Source: an uncultured Eubacterium sp.
GTDB taxonomy: Bacteria; Bacillota_A; Clostridia; Lachnospirales; Lachnospiraceae
DNA length: 15,918 bases
Reading direction: 5' to 3'
NCBI GenBank assembly: GCA_948468465.1
Contig: CAOKJJ010000116.1
Span: 1 to 15,918 of the forward strand
Shown here: in pieces, positions 15,451-15,918 of the stretch
How positions within the stretch are numbered: the stretch's first letter is position 1
How the letters are laid out: the number at the start of each line of letters is the position of its first letter
The notes under the pieces: model-generated
What the model was told of the DNA's origin: nothing
Seen by the model: only the letters and a program-made list of their open reading frames with translations
Databases searched by the model: none
Translations under genes and position numbers: made by a program

Positions 15451-15459
15451 TGATATAAT
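15451..15459 (+). promoter_or_regulatory. Extended -10 promoter of the terminal transposase
   Basis: TGATATAAT matches the extended -10 pattern perfectly and lies 41 bases before the ATG at 15501. No clear -35. Confidence 0.5.
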
Positions 15460-15500
15460 TGAGTTGTTCAGAAACAATCATAGATCCGAAGACTCATGCT

Positions 15501-15918
15501 ATGAATAAAAATATAATACAAGACAATCAAAATGATAACCAGATTTCGAAATCTATCAGAAGATTTTTTACACGGTTTCATCTTTCTTCTGCATTGAAAT
15601 CTGCTAATGCATACAAAAAGAAGGGGATTCCTGCAGCGCTGATTTTCCAGTATCTGTTTCTTTTGATATTTTCAAACAGAAGTATGTATATGAACCTGTT
15701 GATTGGAAAAGATACACCGGATTTTGCAAAGGATACCGTTTATCGTTTTATGAAAATGCTCCAGATTAACTGGATCCGGTTCACAACGATTTTATCCAGC
15801 CGAATCATCAGGGATGCCATTGCCCCGCTTGATTCAGCAGACCGTGCTAACGTACTGATTATTGACGATTCCATGTTTGAACGTAACCGTTCCAAAAAAG
15901 TGGAACTTCTTGCAAAGG
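15501..15918 (+). CDS. IS4-family DDE transposase, N-terminal part (runs off the window)
   Basis: 139 codons from the ATG at 15501 with no stop before the window edge. The peptide begins MNKNIIQDNQND and has a hydrophobic helical block (IFQYLFLLIFSNRSMYMNLL). It reaches 'NVLIIDDSMFERNRSKKVEL', where the Asp pair holds the first catalytic Asp of an IS4-type DDE domain. This 'DDSxxERxxSKxxELL' segment is typical of a transposase group common in Clostridia. It differs clearly from the complete element at 12866-14473. The ribosome binding site is weak. Whether the full gene is intact cannot be seen. Confidence 0.8.
   Translation, partial: MNKNIIQDNQNDNQISKSIRRFFTRFHLSSALKSANAYKKKGIPAALIFQYLFLLIFSNRSMYMNLLIGKDTPDFAKDTVYRFMKMLQINWIRFTTILSSRIIRDAIAPLDSADRANVLIIDDSMFERNRSKKVELLAK

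Larger units (their letters stand above)
15146..15500. other. AT-rich gene-free stretch between the IS200 and the last transposase
   Basis: No supported gene. It contains a T-tailed hairpin (15220-15246), a nested inverted repeat (15352-15408) and the promoter of the terminal transposase. The left end of the next insertion sequence must lie here, but its boundary cannot be set because the right end is outside the window. Confidence 0.6.

Overview
The window looks like a low-to-mid GC Gram-positive Clostridia chromosome, most likely a Lachnospiraceae-type gut or anaerobe genome. This is judged from strong AGGAGG-type ribosome binding sites, TTGnnn/TATAAT promoters, T-tailed terminators, a giant BcrAD/BadFG plus HgdB-like fusion of the kind found in anaerobic Firmicutes, and IS families common there. 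No taxonomic marker is present, so this is an inference.

Left part (1-6367), ordinary chromosome: the 5' end of an Rpn-type (PD-(D/E)XK) nuclease/transposase gene on the minus strand; a LysM protein (minus); a 1421-residue 2-hydroxyacyl-CoA dehydratase activase/dehydratase-like fusion (plus); and a Mn-type superoxide dismutase (plus). The last two are each closed by a clear intrinsic terminator.

Middle left (6366-8640), decayed regulator: a BlaR1-like M56 zinc-protease sensor gene (minus) that reads through only if two single-base indels are corrected. Its promoter carries two BlaI/MecI-like operator half-site pairs, but no blaI repressor gene lies next to it; a 41-codon open frame with a strong ribosome binding site sits there instead.

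Middle right (8696-12825), a visibly AT-rich island and the most interesting part: two convergent operons. The plus operon encodes a YunG-like domain fused to a uracil-DNA-glycosylase-like domain, overlapped by a 329-residue protein with a possible GNAT/Mom-like C-terminal half. The minus operon encodes a Cys-His-Asp protein, a beta-rich protein with two C-terminal membrane helices, and a stand-alone YunG-like protein. Three of the five proteins share the same constellation GQC ... H-x-W ... D-[LI]-T-x-x-Q. The co-location of this putative papain-like module with a DNA glycosylase and a membrane protein, next to insertion sequences, suggests an undescribed conflict/defence locus. No function is proven by the sequence.

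Right part (12858-15918), mobile DNA: an apparently intact IS4-superfamily element with 18-bp inverted repeats and an 8-bp target duplication; a dead IS200-type element whose tnpA has three lesions and whose end carries an array of small hairpins; a 355-bp AT-rich stretch; and the 5' part of another IS4-type transposase running off the window.
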